DNA of 7,892 nucleotides, taken from NCBI GenBank assembly GCA_025464795.1, contig JAODNB010000197.1, positions 1-7,892 of the forward strand, in the 5' to 3' direction. Under the pieces are notes generated by a model that did no database searches, was not told the origin of the DNA, and worked only from the letters and a program-made list of their open reading frames with translations. Positions 1 to 6,870 of this stretch are shown here, one piece after another (the stretch's first letter is position 1; each line of letters starts with the position of its first letter). A program made the position numbers and the translations under genes. The DNA comes from Frankiales bacterium. Its GTDB lineage: Bacteria; Actinomycetota; Actinomycetes; Mycobacteriales; SCTD01.

Positions 1-1011
1 CGCAGGCTCAGGGCTTCCGGGGCTGTCCTCGTCGGAGCGACGCACCTGCCGGAGCTGGCGCTGTGGCCCTTCACCGAGACGAAGACCTTCGGCGTCACCC
101 GCAACCCCTGGGACCTGGAGCACACCCCGGGTGGGTCCTCGGGCGGTTCGGCCGCGGCGGTCGCAGCCGGCCTGGTCGCCGCAGCGCACGGCTCGGACGG
201 CGGCGGGTCCCTGCGCATTCCGGCCGCCTGCTGCGGGCTGGTGGGACTCAAGCCGACGCGCGACCTCGTGTCGATGTTCCCGGACGACGGGCACTGGCAC
301 GGGCTGTCGGTCGCCGGCTGCCTGACCCGCACCGTCGAGGACCACGTCGCGGTGCTCAACGTCCTGCAGGACACCCACCTCGAGATCACCGATCCCGGCC
401 CGCTCCGCATCGCGTGGTCGCTGAAGCCACCGGTGCCCACGCCCATGGACGCCGACGTCCGCGAGGCCCTCGCCTCGGCGGTGACCCGGCTGGGCCAGCT
501 CGGCCACACCACGTTCGAGGCAGACCCCTCGTACAAGGGCGTGCAGGTCTCGTTCCTGACGCGGTACGCCACGGGAGTGGCGGATGACCTCGCCGGGTTG
601 CACGACCCCTCTGCGACCGAGCTGCGCACTCGCGCAGTCGCGGCGCTGGGGCGTCGACTCCGGGGCAGGCCGCTCGCCCGCGCCCTGCGGCTGGGGAGTG
701 AGGCCGCCGCGCGGCTCGCACGCCTGCCCGGCGGGGCAGACGTCCTGATCACCCCAACCCTGCCGACGGCCGCGCCGAAGGTGCAAGCGCTGACAGGCCT
801 GAAGACCCTCGTGCTCGCCGGGCGGCACGCGCCCTTCACGCCTGCCTGGAACGTGACCGGGCAGCCGGCCGTGTCGATCCCTGCGGGGTGGAACGCCGAC
901 GGGCTGCCGCTGGCGATCCAGCTGATCGGGCCGCCCGGCTCTGAGGCGCTGCTGCTGTCGCTGGCCGCACAGCTCCAAGGGGACCTCGGCCGGCGTCCCC
1001 CGGTCAGCTGA
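1..1011 (+). CDS. Amidase signature family hydrolase, 5'-truncated by the window edge
   Basis: This is the C-terminal 336 residues of an amidase-signature enzyme, a cytoplasmic-type hydrolase of carboxylic amide bonds (R-CO-NH2 to acid plus ammonia, or aryl/acyl amides). Reading in frame from base 1, the family core is clear. GGSSGGS lies at fragment residues 44-50 (bases 130-150), where the first Ser is the expected cis-Ser of the Ser-cisSer-Lys triad. GSDGGGSLRIPAACCGLVGLKP lies around residues 64-85, where Ser70 (bases 208-210) is the expected nucleophile. The usual GSDTGGS has Gly in place of Thr here. A C-terminal NVTGQPAVSIP then DGLPLAIQLIG segment (about residues 284-310) is also typical. 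The catalytic Lys lies upstream and cannot be checked. Family members are usually about 450-500 residues, so roughly 100-150 are missing. In-frame ATG or GTG codons inside the window fall within or after the catalytic core and are not the real start. The substrate cannot be inferred. It lies 51 bases before the next gene on the same strand. The family assignment is very secure. Confidence 0.95.
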   Translation, partial: RRLRASGAVLVGATHLPELALWPFTETKTFGVTRNPWDLEHTPGGSSGGSAAAVAAGLVAAAHGSDGGGSLRIPAACCGLVGLKPTRDLVSMFPDDGHWHGLSVAGCLTRTVEDHVAVLNVLQDTHLEITDPGPLRIAWSLKPPVPTPMDADVREALASAVTRLGQLGHTTFEADPSYKGVQVSFLTRYATGVADDLAGLHDPSATELRTRAVAALGRRLRGRPLARALRLGSEAAARLARLPGGADVLITPTLPTAAPKVQALTGLKTLVLAGRHAPFTPAWNVTGQPAVSIPAGWNADGLPLAIQLIGPPGSEALLLSLAAQLQGDLGRRPPVS

Positions 1012-1050
1012 GGCCCGGCGGTTCTCCGCATCAAAGACGTGAACGACGGG

Positions 1051-1056
1051 TAACTT
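1051..1056 (+). promoter_or_regulatory. Candidate -10 element for a leaderless transcript of the hydrolase gene
   Basis: TAACTT matches the actinobacterial TANNNT -10 pattern. It sits at exactly -12 to -7 if transcription starts on the G of the GTG codon at 1063. No purine-rich Shine-Dalgarno sequence precedes that GTG, which fits a leaderless message. No good -35 box is visible 17-18 bases upstream, so this remains a prediction. Confidence 0.45.
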
Positions 1057-1062
1057 GTTGCC

Positions 1063-2268
1063 GTGACCTCCCTGGCTCCTGCTGCCGGTGCCGACCTGGA
1101 CGCCCTGCTGGCCAGCCGCCTGCGCAGGTCGCTCGCGGGGTCCGTGCTGCAGGACCGGGTCGCCACGGTCGTGTTCGACGCCGGGCACAGCCAGTGGACG
1201 GTCGAGCTCGACCGGGGTCGTGGTCGGGTCCGACGTGGGGCTGCCGTCTCCCCCACCTTGGTGGTCCGGAGCACCCCGCAGCTGCTCGCCGACGTGATCG
1301 TCGGCCGTGCCTCAGGTGTGCAGGCGTTCCTCGACGGCGAGCTGACCGTCCGCGGTGACCTGGGCCTCTCGCTCGTGCTGGACGGGATGTTCGAGGAGAC
1401 CGGTGACCGACCGGTCGAGTTCCCGCGCTCGCACGAGGCCAAGGTGATGGGCGTCCGCACGTCGTGGCTTGAGGCGGGACCACCCGATGCCCCCCCGGTG
1501 CTGCTGCTGCACGGCCTCGGAGCAACCAATGCCTCCCTCCTCCCGACCCTGGCCGACCTCGCCCGCGACCACCGGGTGATCGCCCCCGACCTCCCCGGGT
1601 TCGGCCAGTCGGAGGCGCCCTCGGTGTCGTACTCCCCCGCCTGGTACGCGGCCTGGGTCGAGGCCCTTCAGCGCACCGTGGGCTCCCGTCGCGCCGTGCT
1701 GGTCGGCAACTCCCTCGGCGGCCGCATCGCGCTCGAGTGCGGCCTCACCCATCCCGGCTCGGTCCGCGGTCTGATCCTGCTGACCCCCTCACCGGCGTTC
1801 CGCCGGCTCCGGCAGCTGGTGCCGGCAGCGCGTCTGCTCCGGCCTGAGCTGGGTGCGCTCCCCCTGCGGCTGTCGCACGCACTCGTCGTCGAGGCGGTGC
1901 GCGGCATGTTCAGCGACCCGGACCGGCTTCCCAAGCCCTGGTACGACGCGGCCGCCGACGAGTGCGTGCGGGTCTTCCGGTCGCGGTCGCACCGCGTGGC
2001 CTTCTTCGCCGTGGCCCGGCAGATCTTCCTTGAGGACTCCTACGGGCGCAACGGCTTCTGGGACCGGTTGCCCTCCCTGCAGCCGCCGGCGCTGTTCATC
2101 TGGGGCGACCGTGACCGGCTGGTCCCCGCCTCCTTCGCGCAGCACGTCGCTGCCGCGCTCCCCGATGCTGGGTCGATCGTCCTGGAGGACTGCGGGCACG
2201 TCCCGCAGTTCGAGCACCCCCTCGAGACGGCGGCGATGATCCGCGGCTTCCTGGGCCACCTGTCCTGA
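1063..2268 (+). CDS. SCP2-like domain fused to an alpha/beta-fold hydrolase
   Basis: This is a 401-residue two-domain protein. Residues about 15-115 resemble an SCP2 (sterol carrier protein 2) lipid-binding fold: a strand series FDAGHSQWTVELDRGRGRVRRG, then a TLVVRSTPQLLADVIVGRASGVQAFLDGELTVRGDL pattern typical of bacterial SCP2-like domains. Residues about 125-401 are an alpha/beta hydrolase. They show the oxyanion-hole LLLHGLG (147-153), DLPGFGQS (176-183), the nucleophile elbow GNSLGG with Ser217, the acid region WGDRDRLVP with Asp351 the likely triad acid, and His379 in CGHVPQFEHP. The triad looks complete, so an active esterase, lipase, C-C hydrolase or dehalogenase-like enzyme is plausible; the substrate is unknown. 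There is no signal peptide or membrane span, so it is probably cytoplasmic. The GTG start is supported by the -10-like box placed for a leaderless start and by the absence of a better in-frame alternative. A lipid-like acyl or sterol substrate is an inference from the SCP2-like part. The hydrolase fold is certain; the SCP2 call is likely. Confidence 0.92.
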   Translation: MTSLAPAAGADLDALLASRLRRSLAGSVLQDRVATVVFDAGHSQWTVELDRGRGRVRRGAAVSPTLVVRSTPQLLADVIVGRASGVQAFLDGELTVRGDLGLSLVLDGMFEETGDRPVEFPRSHEAKVMGVRTSWLEAGPPDAPPVLLLHGLGATNASLLPTLADLARDHRVIAPDLPGFGQSEAPSVSYSPAWYAAWVEALQRTVGSRRAVLVGNSLGGRIALECGLTHPGSVRGLILLTPSPAFRRLRQLVPAARLLRPELGALPLRLSHALVVEAVRGMFSDPDRLPKPWYDAAADECVRVFRSRSHRVAFFAVARQIFLEDSYGRNGFWDRLPSLQPPALFIWGDRDRLVPASFAQHVAAALPDAGSIVLEDCGHVPQFEHPLETAAMIRGFLGHLS

Positions 2269-2275
2269 GAGGTCC

Positions 2276-2298
2276 TTGTCGTCCGCAACGACTAGCGT
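2276..2298 (+). promoter_or_regulatory. Candidate promoter of the MFS gene, RecA-NDp/PafBC-like layout
   Basis: TTGTC (2276-2280) is followed after 12 bases by TAGCGT (2293-2298), a TANNNT -10 box. That would place transcription start at about 2305, next to the GTG at 2306. This spacing equals that of the actinobacterial RecA-NDp (PafBC-dependent, DNA-damage) promoter consensus TTGTCRGTG-N8-TANNNT. The RGTG part is poorly matched (GTCC here), so the general promoter call is stronger than the PafBC assignment. Confidence 0.45.
2278..2292. promoter_or_regulatory. Inverted repeat between the -35 and -10 regions, possible operator
   Basis: GTCGT-ccgca-ACGAC is a perfect 5-base inverted repeat with a 5-base centre. 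It ends directly against the TAGCGT box of the exporter's candidate promoter. A dimeric repressor bound here would block RNA polymerase, a common arrangement for drug exporters controlled by TetR or MarR proteins. No such regulator gene is in the window, and short repeats like this can arise by chance. Confidence 0.3.
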
Positions 2299-2305
2299 TC
2301 TGCGG

Positions 2306-3973
2306 GTGACGACCCCCCGCGCCGACAGGCACCCCTTCCTGGTCCTCGCCATCGTGCTGACCGCCGTCTTCGTCCAGCTGCTCGACGTGTCGATCGTGAA
2401 CGTCGCGATCCCCTCGATCCAGACCGACATCAACGCCTCGTTCGCCGAGGTGCAGCTGGTGCTCGCCGGCTACCAGCTGGCGTTCGCCTGCCTGCTCATC
2501 ACGGGTGCGCGGCTCGGCGACATCTTCGGCCGCAAGAAGCTGTTCATGATCGGCATGGCGACCTTCACGGTGGCCTCCACGCTGTGCGGCCTGGCACCGA
2601 ACGCCACGACGCTGATCCTGGCGCGCATCCTGCAGGGCATCGGCAGCGGGCTGATGTTCCCTCAGGTGCTGTCGGTCATCCAGGTCACGGTCCCGCCGAA
2701 GGACCGGGGCAAGGCCTTCGGCATCTTCGGTGCGACCATCGGCATCGCCACGATCCTCGGGCCCCTCGTCGGCGGCCTGCTCATCAGCCTGGACCTGTTC
2801 GGCACCGACTGGCGGATGATCTTCCTCGTCAACATCCCTGTCGGCATCGTGGCGCTCGTGGCGGCGTTCTTCGAGCTCCCCGACAGCAGGTCCCCGGACG
2901 CGCCGCGGCTCGACCTCGCGGGTGCCGCCCTGGTCACGGCCGGCCTGTTCCTGCTCGTCTACCCGTTGACGGAGGGGCGCGAGAAGGGCTGGCCCGCCTG
3001 GACGTACGTGATGCTCGCGGCCTCGATCCCGTGCCTGGTCGGCTTCGTCCTGCTGCAGCGGCGCAAGACCGCAGCTGACGCGAGCCCCCTGCTCCTCATG
3101 ACGCTGTTCGGGAACCGCTCCTTCCGCGCAGGGCTCGTGCTGTCGATGGTGTTCTTCGCCGGGATCCCGGCGTTCTTCTTCACCTTCAGCCTCTACCTGC
3201 AGATCGGCCTCGGGTTCTCGGCCCTGCACGCGGGGCTGACGACCTTCCCGTTCGCCCTTGCCTCCGGGCTGGCGTCCTCCCGGTCGGACGGCCTCGCGAA
3301 GCGGCTGGGCACCAACGTGCTCACCCTCGGAGCAGCCGTGATGACGGTGGGGATGCTCGCGATCATCGTGGACGTGCACCTCGGCGGAGCAGACATCACG
3401 TCGTACGAGATCGGGCCGGTCCTGCTCATCGCGGGCCTCGGGTTCGGCATGTTCATCGGCCCGCTGACCAACGTCGTGCTGGCCGGCATCCAAGGTCGCG
3501 AGGCGGGTTCCGCCTCCGGCGTGCTGGCGACGGTGCAGCAGGTCGGCGGGGCGCTCGGGCTGGCCTTCATCGGCCTGGTGCTGTTCGGGATCCTCGGCGG
3601 GAACGCCACCGCCGCCTTCCAGGACGAGCGGGGGCCGCTGACCTCCTCGCTGACCGCCGCCGGCCTGCCCTCTGCAGCCGTAGCGCCGGCGGTCGAGCAC
3701 TTCGGGGACTGCTTCGTGAGGAGAGCGAAGTCCCCCGACCCGTCAGCGGTGCCTGCTGGGTGCACCCTCCCGGCTGGCGCGCCCCCGGCGGTCACCCGGG
3801 CCTTCACCCGGTCCGCCGACAGGGCCCGCGCAGAGAACTTCGTCCACGCCATCGAACGCACCCTGCTGTTCGACGTCGTGATCTTCTTCCTCGCCGCGCT
3901 GCTCACCCGTGGCCTACCCAAGGTGGACCTGAAGGCTGCGGCGCACGGCCCGCCCGCCCCTGCTGAGGCCTGA
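2306..3973 (+). CDS. MFS exporter, DHA2 (14-helix, EmrB/QacA-type) drug:proton antiporter family
   Basis: This is a 555-residue integral membrane protein of the drug:H+ antiporter-2 branch of the major facilitator superfamily, expected to export hydrophobic or cationic compounds across the cytoplasmic membrane using proton motive force. Visible motifs are LDVSIVNVAIPSI in helix 1 (26-38, motif D1), motif A GARLGDIFGRKKLF (67-80), the WR-x7-P segment after helix 5 (169-178), and antiporter motif C around GATIGIATILGPLVGG (142-157). About 14 hydrophobic segments can be laid out, with the last at about 518-535. A large extracytoplasmic loop of about 80 residues (435-515) with two Cys (469, 486) separates helices 13 and 14. 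GTG at 2306 is preferred over an in-frame TTG at 2276, because that TTG lies in the likely promoter and the extra ten residues add no family feature. The gene begins 37 bases after the hydrolase stop. The substrate cannot be predicted; siderophore, antibiotic or metabolite export are all possible. Confidence 0.93.
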   Translation: MTTPRADRHPFLVLAIVLTAVFVQLLDVSIVNVAIPSIQTDINASFAEVQLVLAGYQLAFACLLITGARLGDIFGRKKLFMIGMATFTVASTLCGLAPNATTLILARILQGIGSGLMFPQVLSVIQVTVPPKDRGKAFGIFGATIGIATILGPLVGGLLISLDLFGTDWRMIFLVNIPVGIVALVAAFFELPDSRSPDAPRLDLAGAALVTAGLFLLVYPLTEGREKGWPAWTYVMLAASIPCLVGFVLLQRRKTAADASPLLLMTLFGNRSFRAGLVLSMVFFAGIPAFFFTFSLYLQIGLGFSALHAGLTTFPFALASGLASSRSDGLAKRLGTNVLTLGAAVMTVGMLAIIVDVHLGGADITSYEIGPVLLIAGLGFGMFIGPLTNVVLAGIQGREAGSASGVLATVQQVGGALGLAFIGLVLFGILGGNATAAFQDERGPLTSSLTAAGLPSAAVAPAVEHFGDCFVRRAKSPDPSAVPAGCTLPAGAPPAVTRAFTRSADRARAENFVHAIERTLLFDVVIFFLAALLTRGLPKVDLKAAAHGPPAPAEA

Positions 3974-3985
3974 CGCGTCAGGTCT
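3966..3985. terminator. Possible bidirectional terminator at the convergent gene junction
   Basis: The perfect palindrome CCTGACGCGTCAGG (3969-3982) can form a short stem with a CGCG loop, extended outward by a G-U wobble, a G-C and an A-T pair. It spans the two stop codons of the convergent MFS and GGDEF/EAL genes (TGA at 3971-3973 and, on the minus strand, TGA at 3980-3978). Only a weak T-rich run follows (TCTTGT on the plus side), so termination may be inefficient or Rho-assisted. Confidence 0.4.
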
Positions 3986-6830
3986 TGTGGCGCGACGCCT
4001 GGATGTCATGGAGGGCGACGGCGTTGCGGCGCGCGGTGACGACGGCCAGCGTCACGACAGGAGCGAACGACATGACAGCCAGGCGGTCCGCCTCGGTGAA
4101 GGCGTCGACAGAGGTGGAGTCGACCTGGAGCACGCCGATCGGGTGGCCTTCCGCGATGAGTGGCACGCCGAACCAGGAGCGCACCCCGACCGAAGCGCTC
4201 GACGCGCGCCGTCCCGCCGTCACGGTGCTGGCGATGGTGATGTCGGGCAGGTAACGCGGCTCGCCTGTGACGGCGATGGTGCCCGAGACGCCCTGCCCTA
4301 GGGGGATCCGCGCTGCGAAGGCATCTGCCGTGGGCGTGGGGAAGCCCGCGGCGATGCGCACCTGGTCCTGCTCCACGAGCAGGATCGAGCCGCCGGTGAA
4401 GGACACGGTGTTGATGAGCACCCGGAAGGCCTGGTCGAGCACCGACTCCAGGTCGAGCCGGCCGGTGACGTCCTTGGCGCCCTGCACGAGCAGGTGGAAC
4501 ATCCGGTCCTGGTCGTAGGAGGGCTCCTGCGGGACGGCAGTCATCGGCGAGCGTGGTTGCGGGATCTCCAGGGGGCGTCGCAGGTGCGAGCAGAGCTCTC
4601 CCTGCGACAGCGGAGGCGCGAACAGGTACCCCTGCACGCTGTCGCACCCGAGAGCCCGCAGCGCGAGCAGCTGCTCCTGCGTCTCGACGCCCTCGGCCAC
4701 GACCCGGAGGTCGAACGTGTGGGCCATCGCGACGACCCCACCGACGATCGCAGCGCTACCGGCGTCGACGCCGAGGCCGGCGACGAAGGTCTGGTCGACC
4801 TTGACCTGGTCGACGGGGAACCGCGCGAGGTAGGTCAGCGACGCGTGCCCGGTGCCGAAGTCGTCGATCGAGAGCCGGACACCCATCGACCGCAGCGACT
4901 CGAGGACGTCCACCACCGGGCTCACATCACCCACGAGGACGGTCTCGGTGACCTCCAGGCACAACCTGGAGGGATCCGCGCCCGTCTGCTCGAGGAGCCC
5001 GGCCACCAGACCCACGAAGCTGTCGGAGAGGAGCTGGCGCAGGCTGACGTTGACAGCCACCCCCACGCTCACCCCGGCGTCGTTGGCAGGCCACTCGATC
5101 ATGTCCTGCAGTGCGCGCCGCATCACGTGCTCCCCGAGCTCGAGTATCAGGTCGCTCTGCTCGGCCAGCGCGATGAACTCGGTCGGCGGGACGTCTCCGC
5201 GATGCGGGTGCTCCCAGCGCGCCAGCGCCTCGCAGCTGACCGTCGTCCCCTGGGCGAGGCTCGTCACGGGCTGGTACACCACGGAGATCGCGCCGGAGCG
5301 TACGGCGGTGCGCAGCTCGACCTCGAGCTCGTGGGCCCGCACCACTGCGTCTCGGAGGTCAGGGCTGAAGACGTGAACGCGACCCCCGCCGGCGGACTTC
5401 GCCGCGTACATCGCGGTGTCGGCGTCGCGGAGCAGCAGCTCGGCTGTGTCGCCGGGCGCCGCCAGCGCGACGCCGATGCTGGCGCCGATGACGACGTCGC
5501 CGCTGCCGGCCGTCGGAAGCGGCCTGTTCAGGACAGTGAGGACGCGCGCCGCCACGTCGTCGGCCACCTGTTGATCGGCGTTGCGGCAGAGCACGACGAA
5601 CTCGTCCCCGCCGAGGCGGGCCACCAGGTCGTCGGGGCGCATCGCCTCGCGCAGCCGAAGGGCCACCTGCACCAGGAGCAGGTCGCCGGCCGCGTGACCG
5701 AGGCCGTCGTTGACGACCTTGAAGCGGTCGAGGTCCAGGAACAGGACGGCCACCCCCTCACCGCGCGCCAGGGCGCTGGCGAGGCGGGTGAGCAGCAGGC
5801 TTCGGTTGGGGAGATCGGTGAGGGCGTCGTGCGCTGCCGCGTGCGACAGCATCGACTCGGAGCGCCGGCGTTCGGTGATGTTCTCGACCTGCACCACGAT
5901 GCGCGGGGCCACACCGGCAGCCCCGGCGAGCAGGGACGCCGAGACGTGCCCCCACCGGAGCCCACCGTCCGGTCGCCGCAGCCTGACCTCGAGCCGGGCG
6001 CTCGGCGCGTCGGGGTTGAGCGACGTGAGCGCACTGTGCAGACGGGCGCGGTCGGACGGGTCGACCGACTCGTCCAGTCGCCGGTGGAGCAACCCCGACG
6101 GCGGCTCGCCGAGCAGGACGCCGAGCGAGCGGTTGACCTGCATCACCTGGAGGTCCAGGTCGGTCAGGGCCATGCCGATCGAGGCGTGCTCGAACGCGGT
6201 CGCGAACTGCTGCTCGGCCTGGCGCAGTCGCGCCGAGCCCCTCATGACGACTGCCCGGATGACGATCGCCGGCAGCGTGAACAGGACGCACAGGAGCGCG
6301 ACCTGGCCTGGCGGCGTGGTGCCCCCGCTCTGGTCCAGCTGCGGCCACAGCACGGCGATCGCGGCGACGGGCACGGCGGTGGCCAGCAGCCCCCGCGACC
6401 CGTAGCGCACCGGACCGATGATGAGCACGAAGACGCCGTACAGCCCGCCGGCTCCGGGGCGGTCCATGAACGCAGCGGACAGCCCTGCGAAGGCTGCGAC
6501 GTCGAACGCGGTGCTCCAGCGCCCGAGCTGGCGCGCGCGGTCGACGGTCGCCGAACGGGCCAGGACGAGCACGACCGTCCCTGAGCCCGCGCCGATCAGC
6601 CAGACCAGGATCGCGGGCAGGAGCAGCGAGTCCCCGCCCTTCCCGAGCAGCATGGTCGCGCCACTCACGGCGCACAGGCACGTCCGCAGGAGCGCGAGCA
6701 CCGACTCGTACCGAGCCTCGGGCAAGCCGTCGGCAAGACGGCTCGACCACGGCCGCGAGCTGCTCTCCAAGATCCGCCTCGTCTCGGAAGGAAGGAGCCG
6801 ACGGTATGTCCGAGATGCCATGCCAGGCAT
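3978..6830 (-). CDS. Membrane-anchored PAS-GGDEF-EAL-GAF cyclic di-GMP turnover protein
   Basis: This 950-residue protein contains both a diguanylate cyclase (2 GTP to c-di-GMP) and a c-di-GMP phosphodiesterase (to pGpG) domain. In order it has an Arg/Ser-rich N-terminus, about six hydrophobic helices (43-196), a PAS-like domain (205-320), GGDEF (330-490), EAL (497-750) and a C-terminal GAF domain (785-935). The cyclase site is intact: FLDLDRFKVVND (364-375), GHAAGD (378-383) and GGDEF (407-411). RPDD at 398-401 fits the RxxD inhibitory site at the usual spacing. EAL residues also look complete: EAL (534-536), Asn594, Glu626 and Glu629, Asp656-Asp657 in DDFGTG, Lys677, Glu713 in AEGVET and Gln733 in VQGY. 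Both activities are therefore possible, and which dominates cannot be read. The start is ATG 6830 or ATG 6821 (residue 4); neither has a good Shine-Dalgarno sequence. It lies 36 bases after the EcsC-like gene and converges on the exporter gene. PAS and GAF suggest two sensory inputs with unknown ligands. Confidence 0.96.
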   Translation of the reverse strand: MPGMASRTYRRLLPSETRRILESSSRPWSSRLADGLPEARYESVLALLRTCLCAVSGATMLLGKGGDSLLLPAILVWLIGAGSGTVVLVLARSATVDRARQLGRWSTAFDVAAFAGLSAAFMDRPGAGGLYGVFVLIIGPVRYGSRGLLATAVPVAAIAVLWPQLDQSGGTTPPGQVALLCVLFTLPAIVIRAVVMRGSARLRQAEQQFATAFEHASIGMALTDLDLQVMQVNRSLGVLLGEPPSGLLHRRLDESVDPSDRARLHSALTSLNPDAPSARLEVRLRRPDGGLRWGHVSASLLAGAAGVAPRIVVQVENITERRRSESMLSHAAAHDALTDLPNRSLLLTRLASALARGEGVAVLFLDLDRFKVVNDGLGHAAGDLLLVQVALRLREAMRPDDLVARLGGDEFVVLCRNADQQVADDVAARVLTVLNRPLPTAGSGDVVIGASIGVALAAPGDTAELLLRDADTAMYAAKSAGGGRVHVFSPDLRDAVVRAHELEVELRTAVRSGAISVVYQPVTSLAQGTTVSCEALARWEHPHRGDVPPTEFIALAEQSDLILELGEHVMRRALQDMIEWPANDAGVSVGVAVNVSLRQLLSDSFVGLVAGLLEQTGADPSRLCLEVTETVLVGDVSPVVDVLESLRSMGVRLSIDDFGTGHASLTYLARFPVDQVKVDQTFVAGLGVDAGSAAIVGGVVAMAHTFDLRVVAEGVETQEQLLALRALGCDSVQGYLFAPPLSQGELCSHLRRPLEIPQPRSPMTAVPQEPSYDQDRMFHLLVQGAKDVTGRLDLESVLDQAFRVLINTVSFTGGSILLVEQDQVRIAAGFPTPTADAFAARIPLGQGVSGTIAVTGEPRYLPDITIASTVTAGRRASSASVGVRSWFGVPLIAEGHPIGVLQVDSTSVDAFTEADRLAVMSFAPVVTLAVVTARRNAVALHDIQASRHKT

Positions 6831-6851
6831 GGGCCGGTCGGGCCCCGCTGC

Positions 6852-6870
6852 ACTAGTCAGTTCGAACTAG
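6852..6870. repeat. Short palindromes between the EcsC-like and c-di-GMP genes
   Basis: AGTTCGAACT (6859-6868) is a perfect 10-base palindrome. It is flanked by CTAGT (6853-6857) and ACTAG (6866-6870), which form a second, overlapping inverted repeat, and ACTAGT (6852-6857) is itself palindromic. The patch is AT-richer than its surroundings, contains the stop codon of the upstream gene and lies 22 or more bases before the next start. It could be an operator, a weak RNA hairpin or chance. Confidence 0.3.

Noticed and set aside
63..721. Overlapping open frames on both strands within the amidase region
   Set aside because: They are Arg/Pro/Gly-rich shadow frames. The amidase frame running through base 1 contains the catalytic motifs.
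2276..2305. TTG at 2276 as the exporter start
   Set aside because: It coincides with the TTGTC box of the likely promoter and lies upstream of the -10 element. GTG at 2306 gives a normal family N-terminus.
2096..3700. A 534-codon open frame on the minus strand, antisense to the hydrolase end and the exporter
   Set aside because: The product is charged low-complexity sequence typical of antisense frames in high-GC DNA. The plus strand encodes a clear DHA2 transporter.
1..3973. Amidase, hydrolase and exporter as one degradative or biosynthetic operon
   Set aside because: Promoter-like boxes precede the hydrolase and the exporter separately, and no shared substrate can be read from the sequences, so I did not claim a pathway.
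3978..4544. GAF domain as a separate gene starting at the internal ATG at 4544
   Set aside because: No Shine-Dalgarno sequence or promoter precedes it, and the frame continues without a break from the EAL domain, so a fusion is simpler.
4494..6584. A 696-codon open frame on the plus strand, antisense to the GGDEF/EAL gene
   Set aside because: Its product is His/Gly/Arg/Asp-rich low-complexity sequence with no domain pattern. It is the expected complement of a very GC-rich coding frame, while the opposite strand shows perfect GGDEF and EAL motifs.
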